DNA from: Prevotella sp. tf2-5
GTDB lineage: Bacteria > Bacteroidota > Bacteroidia > Bacteroidales > Bacteroidaceae
DNA length: 64,000 nt
Reading direction: 5' to 3'
Assembly: GCF_900115435.1 (NCBI RefSeq)
Contig: NZ_FOWK01000004.1
Location: forward strand, 1-64,000
Shown: positions 63,246 through 64,000 of the stretch, piece by piece
Layout of the letters: every line of letters starts with the position of its first letter
How positions within the stretch are numbered: the first letter of the stretch is position 1
Translations under genes and position numbers: made by a program
Notes under the pieces: generated by a model
Databases searched by the model: none
What the model was told of the DNA's origin: nothing
What the model saw: only the letters and a program-made list of their open reading frames with translations

Positions 63246-64000
63246 TCAAGAAACTGATATTCGCACTGTGTTTGTTATATACACCAGTTACCTACGCGAA
63301 GGTAAAAGTCAAGAACGTGAGTCCTCAGACAAACTATGCCGCCAGTCTGTTGACAGGAAAGGAAGGTAAGTTCAACGTGTCTGTTGAAGTGGCTGGCAAC
63401 GGTGAGGCAGAAGGGTTCACACTCCTCAGAAAAGACAAGCATATCCGTGTTATCGGCAACGATGGTGCGGGTGCGATCTATGGTGTCAACAAATTACTGG
63501 AGCTGTTGCGGGAAGATCCCACGCTCAGCACCCTGACCACACAGAGTGAGGTGCCACAGATGAAACTGCGAGGTGCCTGTGTGGGGTTGCAGAAGACGGT
63601 CTACCTCCCTGGTCATCGTGTCTACGAATATCCCTATACCCCCGAGAACTTCCCTTGGTTCTATGACAAGGCTTTATGGATCAAGTATCTGGATTTACTC
63701 GCAGAGAACAATATGAACACGGTCTATCTCTGGAATGGTCATCCCTTTGCCTCCTTGGTGAAACTCAAAGACTACCCCTTTGCGCCAGAGGTGGATGACG
63801 AGACGATGCAGAAGAACCAGGAGATGTTCGGGTTCCTCGTTGACGAGGCAGACCGCCGTGGCATCCGTGTCATCCAGATGTTCTATAATATCATCCTCAG
63901 CAAACCCTTCGCCGACCATTATGGTCTGAAGACACAAGATCGTAACCGTCCTATCACCCCCTTGATTGCCGACTACACCCGTAAGTCTATCGCTGCCTTC
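63242..64000 (+). CDS. GH20-like exported glycosidase, truncated by the window end
   Basis: 253 codons are visible and the frame runs off the right edge. ATG 63242 overlaps the GH78 stop by 4 bases. A signal peptide (about 1-19, MIKKLIFALCLLYTPVTYA) is followed by an alpha/beta N-terminal domain typical of GH20/GH67/GH115-like enzymes (DKHIRVIGNDGAGAIYGVN, KLLELLRED), then the start of a TIM barrel (MKLRGACVGLQ, YLDLLAENNMNTVYLWNGHP, DEADRRGIRVIQMFY). Family and substrate cannot be fixed without the rest; a pectin-related hexosaminidase- or uronidase-like role is possible. Confidence 0.75.
   Translation, partial: MIKKLIFALCLLYTPVTYAKVKVKNVSPQTNYAASLLTGKEGKFNVSVEVAGNGEAEGFTLLRKDKHIRVIGNDGAGAIYGVNKLLELLREDPTLSTLTTQSEVPQMKLRGACVGLQKTVYLPGHRVYEYPYTPENFPWFYDKALWIKYLDLLAENNMNTVYLWNGHPFASLVKLKDYPFAPEVDDETMQKNQEMFGFLVDEADRRGIRVIQMFYNIILSKPFADHYGLKTQDRNRPITPLIADYTRKSIAAF

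Overview
The window is chromosomal DNA of a gut- or rumen-type member of the Bacteroidota, most likely a Prevotella relative (Prevotellaceae). The evidence is a SusC/SusD pair, hybrid-sensor-like regulators, a type IX secretion plug protein, a GldB-like lipoprotein, a DPP-IV peptidase, intact SusC-type plug motifs, and many promoters of the Bacteroidota type (TTTG, 18-20 bases, TAnnTTTG or TAnnTTCG). No rRNA or tRNA gene was seen.

Layout. 1-1058: tail of an IS4-like transposase, then a gene-free, repeat-rich stretch with telomere-like G-runs and a large nested palindrome. 1059-6472: GH2 glycosidase, DUF362 protein and a TonB-dependent receptor. 6491-16484: housekeeping block with a synthetase-type RelA, a divergent NAD-dependent ligase, a short ComEC, TrpS, an HExxH protein, a membrane-tethered regulator, NfeD, an SPFH protein and rubrerythrin. 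16579-27532: DPP-IV and GldB-like lipoprotein, DUF4861 protein, and a long minus-strand operon (lipoprotein, DUF4375, SmpB, MetH, HAD, GHL10). 28100-31740: type IX plug protein and a kinase-less propeller/AraC regulator. 31927-38384: an L-fucose operon. 38479-64000: a polysaccharide utilisation locus (DUF4957-like lipoprotein, SusC, SusD, beta-helix/glycosidase-like protein, ECF sigma factor, sugar-epimerase/DUF3826 fusion, GH127, beta-helix enzyme, GH78, GH20-like), whose enzyme set points to a pectic polysaccharide carrying rhamnose, arabinose and perhaps fucose.

The most unusual object lies inside that locus, at 55182-61186. It is a visibly AT-richer three-gene operon with its own promoter: a SIR2-like/TIR protein, a 1168-residue STAND NTPase with a transmembrane helix, a large predicted periplasmic region and a C-terminal PDZ-like segment, and a transmembrane protein with a formylglycine-generating-enzyme fold that lacks the usual catalytic cysteines. 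Its parts are typical of conflict (anti-phage) systems. The arrangement suggests a membrane-spanning sensor coupled to a cytosolic NAD-degrading effector. An imperfect direct repeat borders the module and the gene to its right (GH78) has no signal peptide, which suggests insertion.

The window also carries several families of short repeats, listed separately: 22-bp tandem arrays at two loci, CGAAAT-type spacers inside an operon, and an in-frame repeat found in two unrelated proteins.
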